A stretch of 64,000 nt of DNA from Actinoplanes sandaracinus (GCF_030009775.1 NZ_JASCTH010000034.1:35287-99286), one strand, 5' to 3'. Numbered from the stretch's first letter, positions 47,561-56,960 are shown. Made by a program: numbers and translations. The notes: generated by a model from the sequence alone, not told the origin.

Positions 47561-48820
47561 TCAGATCTTGCCGGTCGAGTAGGTCAGGTTCTTGTAGGTG
47601 TTGTCGGGGCCGTACTGGTAGATACCGATGGTGGCCTCGGCCGGGTCGCCGGCCTCGTTCCACTCGATCGGGCCGCTCATGCCGTCGTAGTCGATGTCCT
47701 TACCAGCCGTGAGGGCGTCCTTGCAGGCCTGGTAGGTGGTGCACTTCTCGCCACCCTTGCTCACCGCGGCGAGCTGCTTGGAGTAGCTGGCCGGAGAGTC
47801 GCTCTTGGCGGCCTCGGCGGCCAGGGCCGTCAGGATGGTCGCGTCGTACGACTCGGCGGAGTAGGAGAAGTCCTTCAGGGCCGGGTCGACCTCGAGCAGC
47901 TTCTTCTGGAACGCCTCGCTCGCCTTGGCGCCCGGCAGGGTGCCCTTCGAGCCCTCGAAGGTCCCGTTCGGGAACTCCTTGCCGTAGTTCGACAGGTTGC
48001 CGTCGACGAAGTACCACTTCTTGGTCTTGGCGGTGAGGCCCACCTCGACCAGCTTGGGGACGATCTTCTTGGTCTCGTCGAAGCCGATCAGGACGATCGC
48101 CGCCGGGTTCGCCTGCTTGAGCTTGCCGATCTCGGCCGAGAAGTCGGCGGCCTTGGGGTCGTAGACCTCCTCGGCGACGATCTGGCCGCCACCGCTCTCG
48201 ACCGCGCTGCGGACGCTCTTGGCGAGACCGGTGCCGTACGCGTCCTGGAGGACCAGGAGGCCGACCGTCGCGTTGCCGTCGGCGACCACCAGGTCACCGA
48301 GGACGCGGCCCTGGAGGGTGTCCGGCGGCGCGGTCCGGAAGTAGAGGCCCTTGTCGTTGTAGGTGGTGAACTTGTCCGACGTGTTCGCCGGCGAGATCTG
48401 CACCACGCCCGCGCCGGTGATCTTGTCGATCACGGAGAGGGACACCGACGAGGAGGCGGCGCCGATGATGACGTCGACCTTCTCGGCGAGCAGCTTGTTC
48501 ACCGACTGGCTGGCGATGTCGGTGGAGGTGTCACCGGAGTCGGTGTCACTGACCACGACGTCCTTGCCAAGGACGCCGCCGGCCGCGTTGATCTCCTTGA
48601 CGGCCAGGTCGACGCCGGCGAACTCGGGCGGGCCGAGGAACGCGAGCGAACCGGTCTGCGGCAGCAGGGTGCCCACCTTGAGCACACCGTCGCCCGCGGC
48701 CGCGGGGGCCGAGGTGGAGCCGGTGGCCGGGGTGTCACCATTGTTAGAGCACGCGCCCAGGGCAAGGCAAGCGGCACCCAGCACGGCGGCACTGCGCCAT
48801 GCGAAGTTGCGGCGGATCAT
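47561..48820 (-). CDS. livJ: Branched-chain amino acid-binding lipoprotein LivJ
   Basis: A 419-residue periplasmic-binding-type protein. ATG 48820 (AAAGGAG upstream) gives a signal peptide with lipobox LGAC, so the protein is lipid-anchored. The mature part has the type I binding fold: KVGTLLPQTGSLAFLGPPEFAGVDLAVKEINAAGG, DTDSGDTSTDIASQSVNKLL, QISPANTSDKFT, and VLQDAYGTGLAKSV. It is on the opposite strand and convergent with livHMGF, so it has its own promoter; ligand is probably a branched-chain amino acid but could be another small molecule. Confidence 0.93.
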   Translation of the reverse strand: MIRRNFAWRSAAVLGAACLALGACSNNGDTPATGSTSAPAAAGDGVLKVGTLLPQTGSLAFLGPPEFAGVDLAVKEINAAGGVLGKDVVVSDTDSGDTSTDIASQSVNKLLAEKVDVIIGAASSSVSLSVIDKITGAGVVQISPANTSDKFTTYNDKGLYFRTAPPDTLQGRVLGDLVVADGNATVGLLVLQDAYGTGLAKSVRSAVESGGGQIVAEEVYDPKAADFSAEIGKLKQANPAAIVLIGFDETKKIVPKLVEVGLTAKTKKWYFVDGNLSNYGKEFPNGTFEGSKGTLPGAKASEAFQKKLLEVDPALKDFSYSAESYDATILTALAAEAAKSDSPASYSKQLAAVSKGGEKCTTYQACKDALTAGKDIDYDGMSGPIEWNEAGDPAEATIGIYQYGPDNTYKNLTYSTGKI

Positions 48821-49048
48821 CGAATCTCCTTTGTCCAGCGCGGTGGGTGCATGGGTGGCCCCCACTGCCATGACGCTGATGGTGGCAACCTAATGAGCCT
48901 GGGTCCCTGAGGCTAGGTGATAGGGCCGGTTGCAACAGGACAGTTGCCTATCCGTAACTTTCCGCAAGCCTCGGACGCCTCGCCGGCGGGCCTCGCACCC
49001 GGGCGGCGCGGTCGGGAATGTCAGACCCGGCGACTAGAGTCCTGGGAC

Positions 49049-51751
49049 GTGAGCGACGACGCCGAGACCCCCCGCCTGCTGCTGCTCGACGGCCATTCGC
49101 TGGCCTACCGGGCCTTCTTCGCGCTGCCGGTGGAAAACTTCAGCACCCACACCGGGCAGCCCACCAACGCCGTGTTCGGCTTCACGTCCATGCTCATCAA
49201 CATGCTGCGCGACGAGAAGCCGACCCACATCGCGGTCGCCTTCGACGTCTCCCGGGTCTCCTTCCGCACCGAGAAATACGCGGACTACAAGGCCGGCCGA
49301 GCCGAGACCCCGCAGCCGTTCCAGGGTCAGGTCAGCCTGATCAAGGAGGTGCTGGAGGCGTTGCGCATCCCGGTGCTGGAGAAACCCGGCTACGAGGCGG
49401 ACGACGTCATCGGCACGCTGGCCACCCAGGGCCGCGCGGCCGGCATGGAGGTGCTGATCTCCACCGGCGACCGCGACGCGTTCCAGCTCGCCGGCGAGCA
49501 CACCACGATCATCTACCCGGTGCGCGGCGTCTCGGACGTCTGGCGGATGACCCCTGACGCGATCGAGGCGAAATATTTCGTCCGCCCGGAGCTGTACCGC
49601 GCGAAGGCCGCCCTGGTCGGTGAGTCCAGCGACAACCTGACCGGTGTGCCCGGCGTCGGCGACAAGACCGCCGCCAAGTGGATCAAGGAGTACGGCGACC
49701 TCGACGGCATCATCGCCAACGTCGACAAGATCAAGGGCAAGGTCGGTGACAGCCTGCGTGCCCACCTGGCCGAGGTGATGCGCAACTACGAGCTCAACGC
49801 GCTGGTCTGCGACCTGGAGCTGCCGCTGCGTCCCGAGGACGTGCGCTGGCAGGGGTGGGACCGGGAAGCCGTGCACCGGGTCTTCGACGCGCTGGAGTTC
49901 CGGATCCTCCGGGAGCGTCTCTACTCCTACCTCGAGGCCGTCGAGCCCGAGGCCGAGGCGGGTTTCGACCTCGACGGGCAGGTCCTGCGCACCGGCGGCG
50001 TCGCCGCCTGGCTGCGCGAGCACGCCGGCACCGACCCGGTCGGCGTCGCCGTCACCGGCACCTTCGGCCGCGGCACCGGTGGGCTCACCGGCGTCGCCGT
50101 CGCGACCGCCGGCGGCCCCGCCGCCTGGTTCGACCCCACCACCCTCGACGAGGACGACGAGCGCGCCGTCGCGGCCTGGCTCGCCGAGCCGTCCCGGCCC
50201 AAGGTGCTCCACGACGCGAAACCCGCCCTGCTCGCCTTCCACGCGCACGGCTGGCAGCTCGCCGGCGTCACCACCGACACCGCCCTCGCCGCCTACCTCG
50301 CCAAGCCCGACCAGCGGGCCTACGACCTCACCGACCTCGCGCTGCGCTACCTCAAGCGTGAGCTGCGGGTGGAGGAGTCCGAGGGCGACGGCCAGCTCGC
50401 CCTCGCCTTCGACGGCGTCGACGGCCCCGACAACGCCGTCGAGCAGGGCGTGATGCTGCGCGCCCGGGCGACCCTCGACTTGGCCGAGGTCCTCACCGCC
50501 GAGCTGTCGCGGGACGGCGGCGAGTCGGTGCGCCTGCTCGCCGACGTGGAGCAGCCGCTGTCCGTGGTGCTCGCCGAGATGGAGCAGCGGGGCATCGCCG
50601 CCGACACCGACTACCTGTCCGAGCTGGAGTCGCACTTCGCCGCCGAGGTGAAGGCCGCCCAGCAGGCCGCCCACGAGGTCGTCGGCCGCGAGTTCAACCT
50701 CGGCTCGCCCAAGCAGCTCCAGGAGGTCCTCTTCGTCGAGCGCAACCTGCCCAAGACCAAGAAGATCAAATCGGGTTACACCACCGACGCCGACGCCCTG
50801 ACGAACCTGTTCGCTCAGACCGGCGACCCGCTCCTGGCCCACCTGCTGCGCCACCGTGACGTGGCCAAGCTGAAATCGACCGTCGACGGGCTGCTCAAGT
50901 CGGTCTCCGACGACGGGCGCATCCACACCACCTTCAACCAGACCGTCGCGGCCACCGGCCGGCTCTCCTCGACCGACCCCAACCTGCAGAACATCCCGAT
51001 CCGCACCGAGGAGGGGCGCCGCATCCGCCGTGCCTTCGTCGTCGGCCCCGGCTTCGACCAGCTGATGACGGCCGACTACAGCCAGATCGAGATGCGGATC
51101 ATGGCGCACCTCTCCGGTGACGACGCCCTGATCGCCGCCTTCAACTCCGGCGCCGACTTCCACGCCGCCACCGCCTCGTCGGTCTTCCACGTCGGTCTCG
51201 ACGAGGTCAGCCTCGACCAGCGGCGCAAGATCAAGGCGATGAACTACGGCTTGGCGTACGGGTTGAGCGCCTTCGGCCTCTCCAATCAGCTGAGCATCTC
51301 CACCGAGGAGGCGCGCACCCTGATGACGGAGTACTTCGAACGCTTCGGTGGCGTGCGCGACTACCTGCAGGCCGTGGTGCAGCGGGCCGGCAAGGACGGC
51401 TACACCGCCACCATCCTCGGTCGCCGCCGCTACCTGCCCGACCTGAGCAGTGACAACCGTCAGCGCCGCGAGATGGCCGAGCGGATGGCACTGAACGCCC
51501 CCATCCAGGGCTCCGCCGCCGACATCATCAAGATCGCGATGCTGCGGGTCGACGAGGCGCTGAAAGACACCGGCCTGACCTCCCGCGCGCTCCTGCAGGT
51601 TCACGACGAGCTGGTCTTCGAGGTGGCCCCCGGCGAGCGCGATTCCCTGGAGGAACTGGTCCGCCGCGAGATGGGCGGCGCCTATCCGCTCTCGGTCCCC
51701 TTGGAGGTCTCGATCGGCGCCGGCCGCGACTGGAACGGCGCCGACCACTGA
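49049..51751 (+). CDS. polA: DNA polymerase I
   Basis: A 900-residue repair and Okazaki-fragment polymerase. The N-terminal 5' nuclease has LLLLDGHSLAYRAFFALP and GYEADDVIGTLA. The middle 3'-5' exonuclease-like domain (about 310-490) lacks the catalytic DxE residues (VGVAVTGTFG where DTET is expected), so there should be no proofreading, as in mycobacterial PolA. The polymerase domain is intact: motif A TADYSQIEMRIMAHLSGD, motif B RRKIKAMNYGLAYG, motif C QVHDELVFEV. GTG 49049 (MSDDAETPRLLLLDG) is the expected start; the frame is open to 48917. Confidence 0.96.
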   Translation: MSDDAETPRLLLLDGHSLAYRAFFALPVENFSTHTGQPTNAVFGFTSMLINMLRDEKPTHIAVAFDVSRVSFRTEKYADYKAGRAETPQPFQGQVSLIKEVLEALRIPVLEKPGYEADDVIGTLATQGRAAGMEVLISTGDRDAFQLAGEHTTIIYPVRGVSDVWRMTPDAIEAKYFVRPELYRAKAALVGESSDNLTGVPGVGDKTAAKWIKEYGDLDGIIANVDKIKGKVGDSLRAHLAEVMRNYELNALVCDLELPLRPEDVRWQGWDREAVHRVFDALEFRILRERLYSYLEAVEPEAEAGFDLDGQVLRTGGVAAWLREHAGTDPVGVAVTGTFGRGTGGLTGVAVATAGGPAAWFDPTTLDEDDERAVAAWLAEPSRPKVLHDAKPALLAFHAHGWQLAGVTTDTALAAYLAKPDQRAYDLTDLALRYLKRELRVEESEGDGQLALAFDGVDGPDNAVEQGVMLRARATLDLAEVLTAELSRDGGESVRLLADVEQPLSVVLAEMEQRGIAADTDYLSELESHFAAEVKAAQQAAHEVVGREFNLGSPKQLQEVLFVERNLPKTKKIKSGYTTDADALTNLFAQTGDPLLAHLLRHRDVAKLKSTVDGLLKSVSDDGRIHTTFNQTVAATGRLSSTDPNLQNIPIRTEEGRRIRRAFVVGPGFDQLMTADYSQIEMRIMAHLSGDDALIAAFNSGADFHAATASSVFHVGLDEVSLDQRRKIKAMNYGLAYGLSAFGLSNQLSISTEEARTLMTEYFERFGGVRDYLQAVVQRAGKDGYTATILGRRRYLPDLSSDNRQRREMAERMALNAPIQGSAADIIKIAMLRVDEALKDTGLTSRALLQVHDELVFEVAPGERDSLEELVRREMGGAYPLSVPLEVSIGAGRDWNGADH

Positions 51752-52134
51752 CCCCACCGAGCCCGGGCCGGATGTGACGTCCGCCCCGATCGCGGCACGC
51801 CGCGGTCGGGTGGCGTTGGGGCCTGTTCGGCTGGGTCGTGTGACGTGGTCCCGGCCGTGGCCCGCTGTGGTCGGGCGACGTTGGGCCTGTTCGGCAGGGT
51901 CTATGGCCCAGCGTCGGTTGTGCCGTGCGCGGTTGTGCCGTGCTGGGCTCCACCTCGGCGGGCTCCATCTCGGCGGGCTCGGCCTCGGCTGGGCTCGGCT
52001 GGGTCGTTTCCGCATCGGTCCGGGCGGATCCCGCCTGACCCGTTTCCGCTCGGTCGGGTGACGGCGCGGGTACCCGTGCACCCGTGCGGGTGGCATCGTC
52101 ACCATTGGTTGCGCCGGTCTGGCACCCTGGGCCG
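51752..52134. other. Spacer with degenerate minisatellites
   Basis: About 380 bp without a gene. It holds 15-bp tandem repeats: CGGTTGTGCCGTGCG at 51915 and 51930, and GGGCTCCACCTCGGC with variants at 51945, 51960 and 51975, then decayed copies to about 52010. The G/T-rich strand bias is unlike coding DNA. No RNA gene seen. Confidence 0.6.
51915..51989. repeat. Two adjacent 15-bp minisatellites
   Basis: Two copies of CGGTTGTGCCGTGCK (51915-51944) directly abut three copies of a GGGCTCSRYCTCGGC unit (51945-51989). Both have the same 15-bp period although their sequences differ. Confidence 0.8.
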
Positions 52135-52545
52135 ATGCCGAGCCGATCGATCTCGATTGAGGTTCGTCCCAGCGCCACGGACGACGCGTCTGCGGCGGCA
52201 GCGGCCGGGCCGGCCGCCATTGCGGCGCTCACGCACGGCCCGCTCGACTCCGATCGGGCGAGCGATCTCGCCGGCGCCTTCAAGGCCCTGGGTGATCCGG
52301 TGCGGCTGCGCCTGCTCTCGATGATCGCCTCGGCGCCGGAGGGCGAGATCTGCGTCTGCGAGCTGGGCGAGGCATTCCCCCTGACCGGCCCCACCATCTC
52401 GCACCACCTGCGCATCCTGCGGGAGGCCGGCCTGGTGCGCGGCGCCCGCCGCGGCACCTGGGTCTACTACCGGGCTCTGCCTGGCGAGCTCACCCGCCTG
52501 GCGGAGGTTCTCGACGCCGGCCCGCGAGGTCCCGCGGCCCGGTGA
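52135..52545 (+). CDS. ArsR/SmtB family regulator with CVC motif
   Basis: A 136-residue winged-helix repressor. The N-terminal 40 residues are Ala/Ser-rich. The DNA-binding part runs from about 47 (AFKALGDPVRLRLLSMIAS) through PLTGPTISHHLRILREAGLVRGARRGTWVYYR. ICVCELGEAF places a C-x-C pair at the start of the recognition region, as in the arsenite-sensing ArsR site (ELCVCDL), so it may sense As(III) or a similar thiophilic ion. No arsenic export gene is next to it, which is unusual. ATG 52135 is chosen; no clear ribosome-binding site, so it may be leaderless. Confidence 0.85.
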   Translation: MPSRSISIEVRPSATDDASAAAAAGPAAIAALTHGPLDSDRASDLAGAFKALGDPVRLRLLSMIASAPEGEICVCELGEAFPLTGPTISHHLRILREAGLVRGARRGTWVYYRALPGELTRLAEVLDAGPRGPAAR

Positions 52546-52663
52546 GTTCCCGCCGCCCGGGAAGTTCTATCGCCGGTGAGTCCCTGCCGCCTGGTGAGGT
52601 CGCTACTGCCCGGTGAAGCCCTCCGCTCGATGAACGCCGTCAGGCCGTGAATCTCGCCGTCCG
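52539..52663. repeat. Degenerate 17-19 bp repeats
   Basis: About seven decayed units of the form CCGGTGARGTCCCYGCCG follow each other from the arsR stop codon onward (for example GCCCGGTGAGTTCCCGCC, CCGGTGAGTCCCTGCCG, CCTGGTGAGGTCGCTACTG, CCCGGTGAAGCCCTCCG). An old minisatellite is the simplest reading. Confidence 0.45.
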
Positions 52664-52724
52664 GGGGAGGCGCCGTGGGTAACCGGGTCGACATCCGTCG
52701 CGGAACTCGGAGTGGCCACCGGTG

Positions 52725-52943
52725 TCAGTCCTGGCGCAGCGCCTCCGGCTTGTGCACCGCCTGACGCCCGGTCCGGTCGCTCTCGACCCTGTACTGCGGT
52801 TCGTCCGGCGATGCGGCCACGGTTCGCCCGGCGGCCTCGGTCCTCTCGGTGATCTTCTGCTGGACGGTGCCGTGAACGGTCTCCCCGTGACTGCGCCAGC
52901 TGACCTTGTCACCCTTTTTCAGGCTTTCATCGGTATCGGCCAT
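52725..52943 (-). CDS. DUF2945/HVA1-like small protein
   Basis: A 72-residue protein: MADTDESLKKGDKVSWRSHG, then ETVHGTVQQKITERTEAAGRTV and EPQYRVESDRTGRQAVHKPEAL. This is the small barrel domain called DUF2945 or hypervirulence-associated TUDOR domain, common in stress-related gene sets; role unknown. The frame continues upstream to 53063, but that part overlaps the methyltransferase and looks unrelated. Confidence 0.83.
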   Translation of the reverse strand: MADTDESLKKGDKVSWRSHGETVHGTVQQKITERTEAAGRTVAASPDEPQYRVESDRTGRQAVHKPEALRQD

Positions 52944-52984
52944 GCCTGTCGCATACCCGGTGTTCCCGCAGGAAAACGGTCGGT

Positions 52985-53800
52985 TCAGAGCTTCGGGAGA
53001 TCGCAGACGAAGATCGCGGTCCCCGGGAAGAGCCGGCCCCGCAACGGGCTCCACTGACCCCACACCTGCTCATGGCCGTCCGGCCACTCCGGCTCGACCA
53101 GGTCCCGCAGCACGAACCCGGCCGCCACCAGCTCGCGCACCCGGTCGCCGAGGGTCCGGTGCTGTTCCAGGTAGCTGACGGCGCCGTCGTCGTCCCGTTC
53201 GACGTAGGGGGAGCGGTCGAAGTACGAGTTCCGGGCCAGGAGGCCGTGCTCGTCCGGCTCGTCCAGGAAGACCCAGCGCATCGGGTGAGTGACCGAGAAC
53301 ACCCAGCTTCCGCCGGGCCGCAGCACCCGGGCCACCTCGCGCATCGCGGCCGCCGAGTCCGCCACGAACGGAATGGCGCCGAACGCCGTGCAGACGATGT
53401 CGAACGTGTCCGCCGGGAACGGGAGGGCCAGCGCGTCGGCCTGGACGAGCGGAACGCGTACCCCGCTGCGGTCCTCGGCCTCCCGGGCGTGCCGCAACAT
53501 GCCCGCGGAGAGGTCGAGGGCGACCGGCAGGGCGCCTTCGCGGCGCAACCACCGGCTCGCTGCCGCGGCGCCCGCTCCCAGCTCCAGGATCTTCTTCCCC
53601 TGTACGGGCCCGAGCAGGCGCGCGTCGGCCTCCCGCAGCCGCTCGGGGCACCAGACGAAGTCGGTGTCACCCAGGAAGGCGCCGTGTTCGTCCTGGTAGT
53701 CGTCGGCGTCGAGATCCCACCAGGAGCGGTTGGCGTGGCGCGCCTCGGCTTCGGTGACGTGGGGGTCCGGGAGGGGCTCGGACGAGTGGGACGTAGTCAC
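52985..53800 (-). CDS. Class I SAM-dependent methyltransferase
   Basis: A 271-residue enzyme. SAM-binding motif I is ILELGAGAAAASRWL (about 71-85), followed by VALDLSAGMLRHARE (acidic loop), VQADALALPFPADTFDIVCTAFGAIPFV and EVARVLRPGGSWVFSVTHPMRW. The N-terminal RHANRSWWDLDADDYQDEHGAFLGD is typical of an actinobacterial group of unknown substrate. Ends 41 bp before the DUF2945 start on the same strand, so the two may be cotranscribed. Confidence 0.9.
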   Translation of the reverse strand: MTTSHSSEPLPDPHVTEAEARHANRSWWDLDADDYQDEHGAFLGDTDFVWCPERLREADARLLGPVQGKKILELGAGAAAASRWLRREGALPVALDLSAGMLRHAREAEDRSGVRVPLVQADALALPFPADTFDIVCTAFGAIPFVADSAAAMREVARVLRPGGSWVFSVTHPMRWVFLDEPDEHGLLARNSYFDRSPYVERDDDGAVSYLEQHRTLGDRVRELVAAGFVLRDLVEPEWPDGHEQVWGQWSPLRGRLFPGTAIFVCDLPKL

Positions 53801-53901
53801 GCGGCAACGGTACGGCAGGCGTGTCCACCGTCCCGATTCGGCTCATAAGGGGCATGCTGACGGGTTCCCGACCAACAATGTGCCGCGGTACTGAGGAGGG
53901 C

Positions 53902-53932
53902 TTGCAACCTGTGGTAATGCGCACGGTAAGCT
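53902..53932 (+). promoter_or_regulatory. Possible rpsA promoter
   Basis: TTGCAA at 53902 and TAAGCT at 53927-53932 form a -35/-10-like pair with a 19-bp spacer, a bit long. This would give a leader of about 185 nt before the rpsA ATG, which could hold an autoregulatory structure. Weak evidence. Confidence 0.35.
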
Positions 53933-54122
53933 AGTCGATGCGCTCGCGGATCGTGTGCCTCGGCAGGGAGCAGGTTCCGTGGTCGTCGGTCTCGGCATGA
54001 TCGGCTGCATTGATCAGACTGCCCATTCGGGTGGTCGTCTCGCTCGCTCGTGTCGTTCCCGACGGCAGTTCCGTGGAGCGCGAGAGACACCACGAATCCA
54101 TCCGTTCGGAGCAACTGTCCAC

Positions 54123-55637
54123 ATGACGAGCAGCATCGAGGCCACCTCGAGCGCCAACAAGGTCACCGTCGACGATCTCGGATCCGAGGAAGCATTCCTC
54201 GCGGCCATCGACGAGACCATCAAGTACTTCAACGACGGCGACATTGTCGAAGGCACCGTCGTCAAGGTCGATCGGGACGAGGTCCTGCTCGACATCGGCT
54301 ACAAGACCGAGGGCGTCATCCCCTCGCGCGAGTTGTCGATCAAGCATGACGTGGACCCCGCGGAAGTGGTGTCGGTCGGAGACCACATCGAAGCCCTCGT
54401 CCTCACCAAGGAGGACAAGGAAGGTCGTCTGATCCTCTCGAAGAAGCGTGCGCAGTACGAGCGCGCGTGGGGCACCATCGAGAAGATCAAGGAGGACGAC
54501 GGCGTCGTTCGCGGCTCCGTCATCGAGGTTGTCAAGGGTGGCCTCATCCTCGACATCGGCCTCCGTGGCTTCCTGCCTGCTTCGCTGGTCGAGATGCGTC
54601 GTGTCCGCGACCTGCAGCCGTACGTCGGCCGCGAGCTCGAGGCGAAGATCATCGAGCTGGACAAGAACCGCAACAACGTGGTTCTGTCCCGCCGCGCCTG
54701 GCTCGAGCAGACGCAGTCCGAGGTTCGCACCGAGTTCCTCAACAAGCTGCAGAAGGGCCAGGTCCGCAAGGGCGTCGTGTCCTCCATCGTCAACTTCGGT
54801 GCCTTCGTTGACCTGGGTGGCGTTGACGGCCTGGTGCACGTCTCCGAGCTCTCCTGGAAGCACATCGACCACCCCTCCGAGGTCGTCGAGGTCGGCCAGG
54901 AGGTCGAGGTCGAGGTGCTCGACGTCGACCTGGACCGCGAGCGCGTCTCGCTGTCGCTGAAGGCGACCCAGGAAGACCCGTGGCGTCAGTTCGCCCGGAC
55001 CCACGCGATCAACCAGATCGTGCCGGGCAAGGTCACCAAGCTCGTTCCGTTCGGCGCGTTCGTCCGCGTCGACGACGGCATCGAGGGCCTGGTGCACATC
55101 TCCGAGCTGGCCGAGCGTCACGTCGAGCTGCCCGAGCAGGTCGTCCAGGTCGGTTCGGACGTCCTCGTCAAGGTCATCGACATCGACCTCGAGCGTCGCC
55201 GGATCTCGCTGTCGCTCAAGCAGGCCAACGAGAACTTCGTCGAGGGCGAGGAGCACTTCGACCCGACGCTGTACGGCATGGCCGCCACGTACGACAACGA
55301 GGGCAACTACATCTACCCGGAGGGCTTCGACCCCGAGACGGGCGAGTGGCTCGAGGGCTTCGACAAGCAGCGCGAGACGTGGGAGAAGCAGTACGCCGAC
55401 GCCCGCGAGCGCTGGGAGGCCCACACCAAGCAGGTTCACGCGTCCCGCGAGGCCGACGCCGAGGCCGCGCTCAACCCGGTTCCGGCCGGTGGCGTGACCA
55501 GCTCGTCGTCGACCTCCACCTCCTCCTCTTCGAGCTCGTCCGCCCCGGCGCGCTCGTCCGAGGAGCCGGCGGGCACCCTGGCCACCGACGAGGCTCTCGC
55601 CGCTCTGCGCGAGAAGCTGGCCGGCGGCAAGGGCTGA
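54123..55637 (+). CDS. rpsA: 30S ribosomal protein S1
   Basis: A 504-residue protein with four S1 OB-fold repeats at about 35-105, 122-190, 208-278 and 295-365 (for example GDIVEGTVVKVDRDEVLLDIGYKTEG and GQVRKGVVSSIVNFGAFVDLGGVDGLVHVSELS). E. coli S1 has six; four is normal for actinobacteria. The C-terminal 130 residues are acidic and end with a run of about 14 Ser/Thr (about 460-473) and a short helix. ATG 54123 gives the standard N terminus; the longer frame is not supported. Followed by a good terminator. Confidence 0.95.
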   Translation: MTSSIEATSSANKVTVDDLGSEEAFLAAIDETIKYFNDGDIVEGTVVKVDRDEVLLDIGYKTEGVIPSRELSIKHDVDPAEVVSVGDHIEALVLTKEDKEGRLILSKKRAQYERAWGTIEKIKEDDGVVRGSVIEVVKGGLILDIGLRGFLPASLVEMRRVRDLQPYVGRELEAKIIELDKNRNNVVLSRRAWLEQTQSEVRTEFLNKLQKGQVRKGVVSSIVNFGAFVDLGGVDGLVHVSELSWKHIDHPSEVVEVGQEVEVEVLDVDLDRERVSLSLKATQEDPWRQFARTHAINQIVPGKVTKLVPFGAFVRVDDGIEGLVHISELAERHVELPEQVVQVGSDVLVKVIDIDLERRRISLSLKQANENFVEGEEHFDPTLYGMAATYDNEGNYIYPEGFDPETGEWLEGFDKQRETWEKQYADARERWEAHTKQVHASREADAEAALNPVPAGGVTSSSSTSTSSSSSSSAPARSSEEPAGTLATDEALAALREKLAGGKG

Positions 55638-55671
55638 GCCTGACGTCAGTCAGCCGGTAGGTACTACCCAG

Positions 55672-55705
55672 AAAGGCCGTCCCGACTCAGGTCGGGGCGG
55701 CCTTT
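55672..55705 (+). terminator. rpsA terminator
   Basis: 15-bp arms 55672-55686 and 55691-55705 (AAAGGCCGTCCCGAC, one G-T pair), tetraloop TCAG, then CGCCCTTTTCC. Confidence 0.88.
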
Positions 55706-55772
55706 CGCCCTTTTCCGCAGTTGCCCGACTCCCCGGCGCGATGGATCAAGACCATCTCCGATACTTGACCCC

Positions 55773-56960
55773 ATGCTGAGAGTCGGTCTCACGGGTGGAA
55801 TCGGTGCCGGTAAGAGTGCGGTCGCCCGCCGCCTCGCTGAGCGCGGGGCGGTGATCATCGATGCCGATGTGCTCTCCCGGGAGGTGGTCGAGCCCGGGAC
55901 GGCCGGCCTGGCCGAGATCGTCGAGGCCTTCGGGACCGGCGTGCTCACCCCTGACGGCGAGCTCGACCGCCCGGCGCTGGGCGCGAAGGTCTTCGGCGAC
56001 GAGGTGGCGCGCCGCCGCCTGGAGAAGATCATTCACCCTCGGGTGCGAGCGCGGACCGTCGAACTGACGCACTCGGCGGCGCCGGACGCGATCGTGGTCA
56101 ACGACGTGCCGCTCCTGGTCGAGGCGGGGCTCGCGGCGTCGTACCACCTGGTGATCGTGGTGATGGCGGACCGCGAGGTGCGTCTCGAACGCCTCACCCG
56201 GCTGCGTGGCATGTCGGCGGCGGAGGCCGTCGCGCGGATCGACGCGCAGACCGATGACGAGCGTCGCCGGGCCGCCGCGGACGTGGTCCTGGAGAACGGG
56301 GACGACCTGGAGCGCCTGCACGCCCGGGTGGACGAGCTGTGGCGGGACCGGCTGACCGTGTTCGAGCGCAATCTCCGGTCCGGGTGTTCCGTGGCGAAGG
56401 GCCCGGCCTTGCGGATCGTGCCGTTCGATCCGGAGTGGCCGCGGGCGGCGGCCCGGCTCATCGCCCGGATCCGGCACGGGCTCGGCGATCGCGTCCACGT
56501 GCACCACATCGGATCGACCGCGGTGCCCGGCCTGCCGTCCAAGGACATCATCGACCTGATGCTCGGCGTGCGGACCCTCGCCGAGGCGGACGCCCTCGCC
56601 GGACGGCTCGGTGAGCTGGGCTTCCCGTCGCGGCCGGGGGAGTGGGCGGACAACGCGCACGGCACGCCCGGCCGCACCTGGCCGAAGCGGCTGCACGGCT
56701 GCGCCGACCCCGGGTACCGGGTCAACCTGCACGTCCGCGTGGCCGGCTCGCCCGGCTGGCGGTTCGCCCTGCTGATGCGCGACCACCTGTGCGCCGTGCC
56801 GGAGGCGCGGGATGCCTACGCGGCGGCGAAGACGCGGCTCGCGCTGAGCCACGAGGACCGGGCGGGTTACGCGGAAGCGAAGGAGCCGTGGTTCGAGGCG
56901 GAGGCGCGGGCCGCGGACGACTGGGCCGTGTCGACGGGCTGGCAGCCGCCGGCGCTGTAG
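55773..56960 (+). CDS. coaE: Dephospho-CoA kinase fused to GrpB domain
   Basis: A 395-residue fusion. Residues 1-200 are CoaE, the last enzyme of CoA synthesis: P-loop GLTGGIGAGKSAVARRL, IDADVLSREVV and VNDVPLLVEAGL. Residues 208-390 are a GrpB/UPF0157 nucleotidyltransferase-like domain with FDPEWPRAAARL and VHHIGSTAVPGLPSKDIIDLML. The same fusion is known in mycobacterial CoaE, where the second domain aids folding or regulation. Position between rpsA and uvrB is also conserved. Confidence 0.95.
   Translation: MLRVGLTGGIGAGKSAVARRLAERGAVIIDADVLSREVVEPGTAGLAEIVEAFGTGVLTPDGELDRPALGAKVFGDEVARRRLEKIIHPRVRARTVELTHSAAPDAIVVNDVPLLVEAGLAASYHLVIVVMADREVRLERLTRLRGMSAAEAVARIDAQTDDERRRAAADVVLENGDDLERLHARVDELWRDRLTVFERNLRSGCSVAKGPALRIVPFDPEWPRAAARLIARIRHGLGDRVHVHHIGSTAVPGLPSKDIIDLMLGVRTLAEADALAGRLGELGFPSRPGEWADNAHGTPGRTWPKRLHGCADPGYRVNLHVRVAGSPGWRFALLMRDHLCAVPEARDAYAAAKTRLALSHEDRAGYAEAKEPWFEAEARAADDWAVSTGWQPPAL

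Noticed and set aside
49034..52105. 1023-codon open frame on the minus strand
   Set aside because: It lies antisense to polA, is rich in Gly, Val, Asp and His with no domain, and results from high third-position GC.
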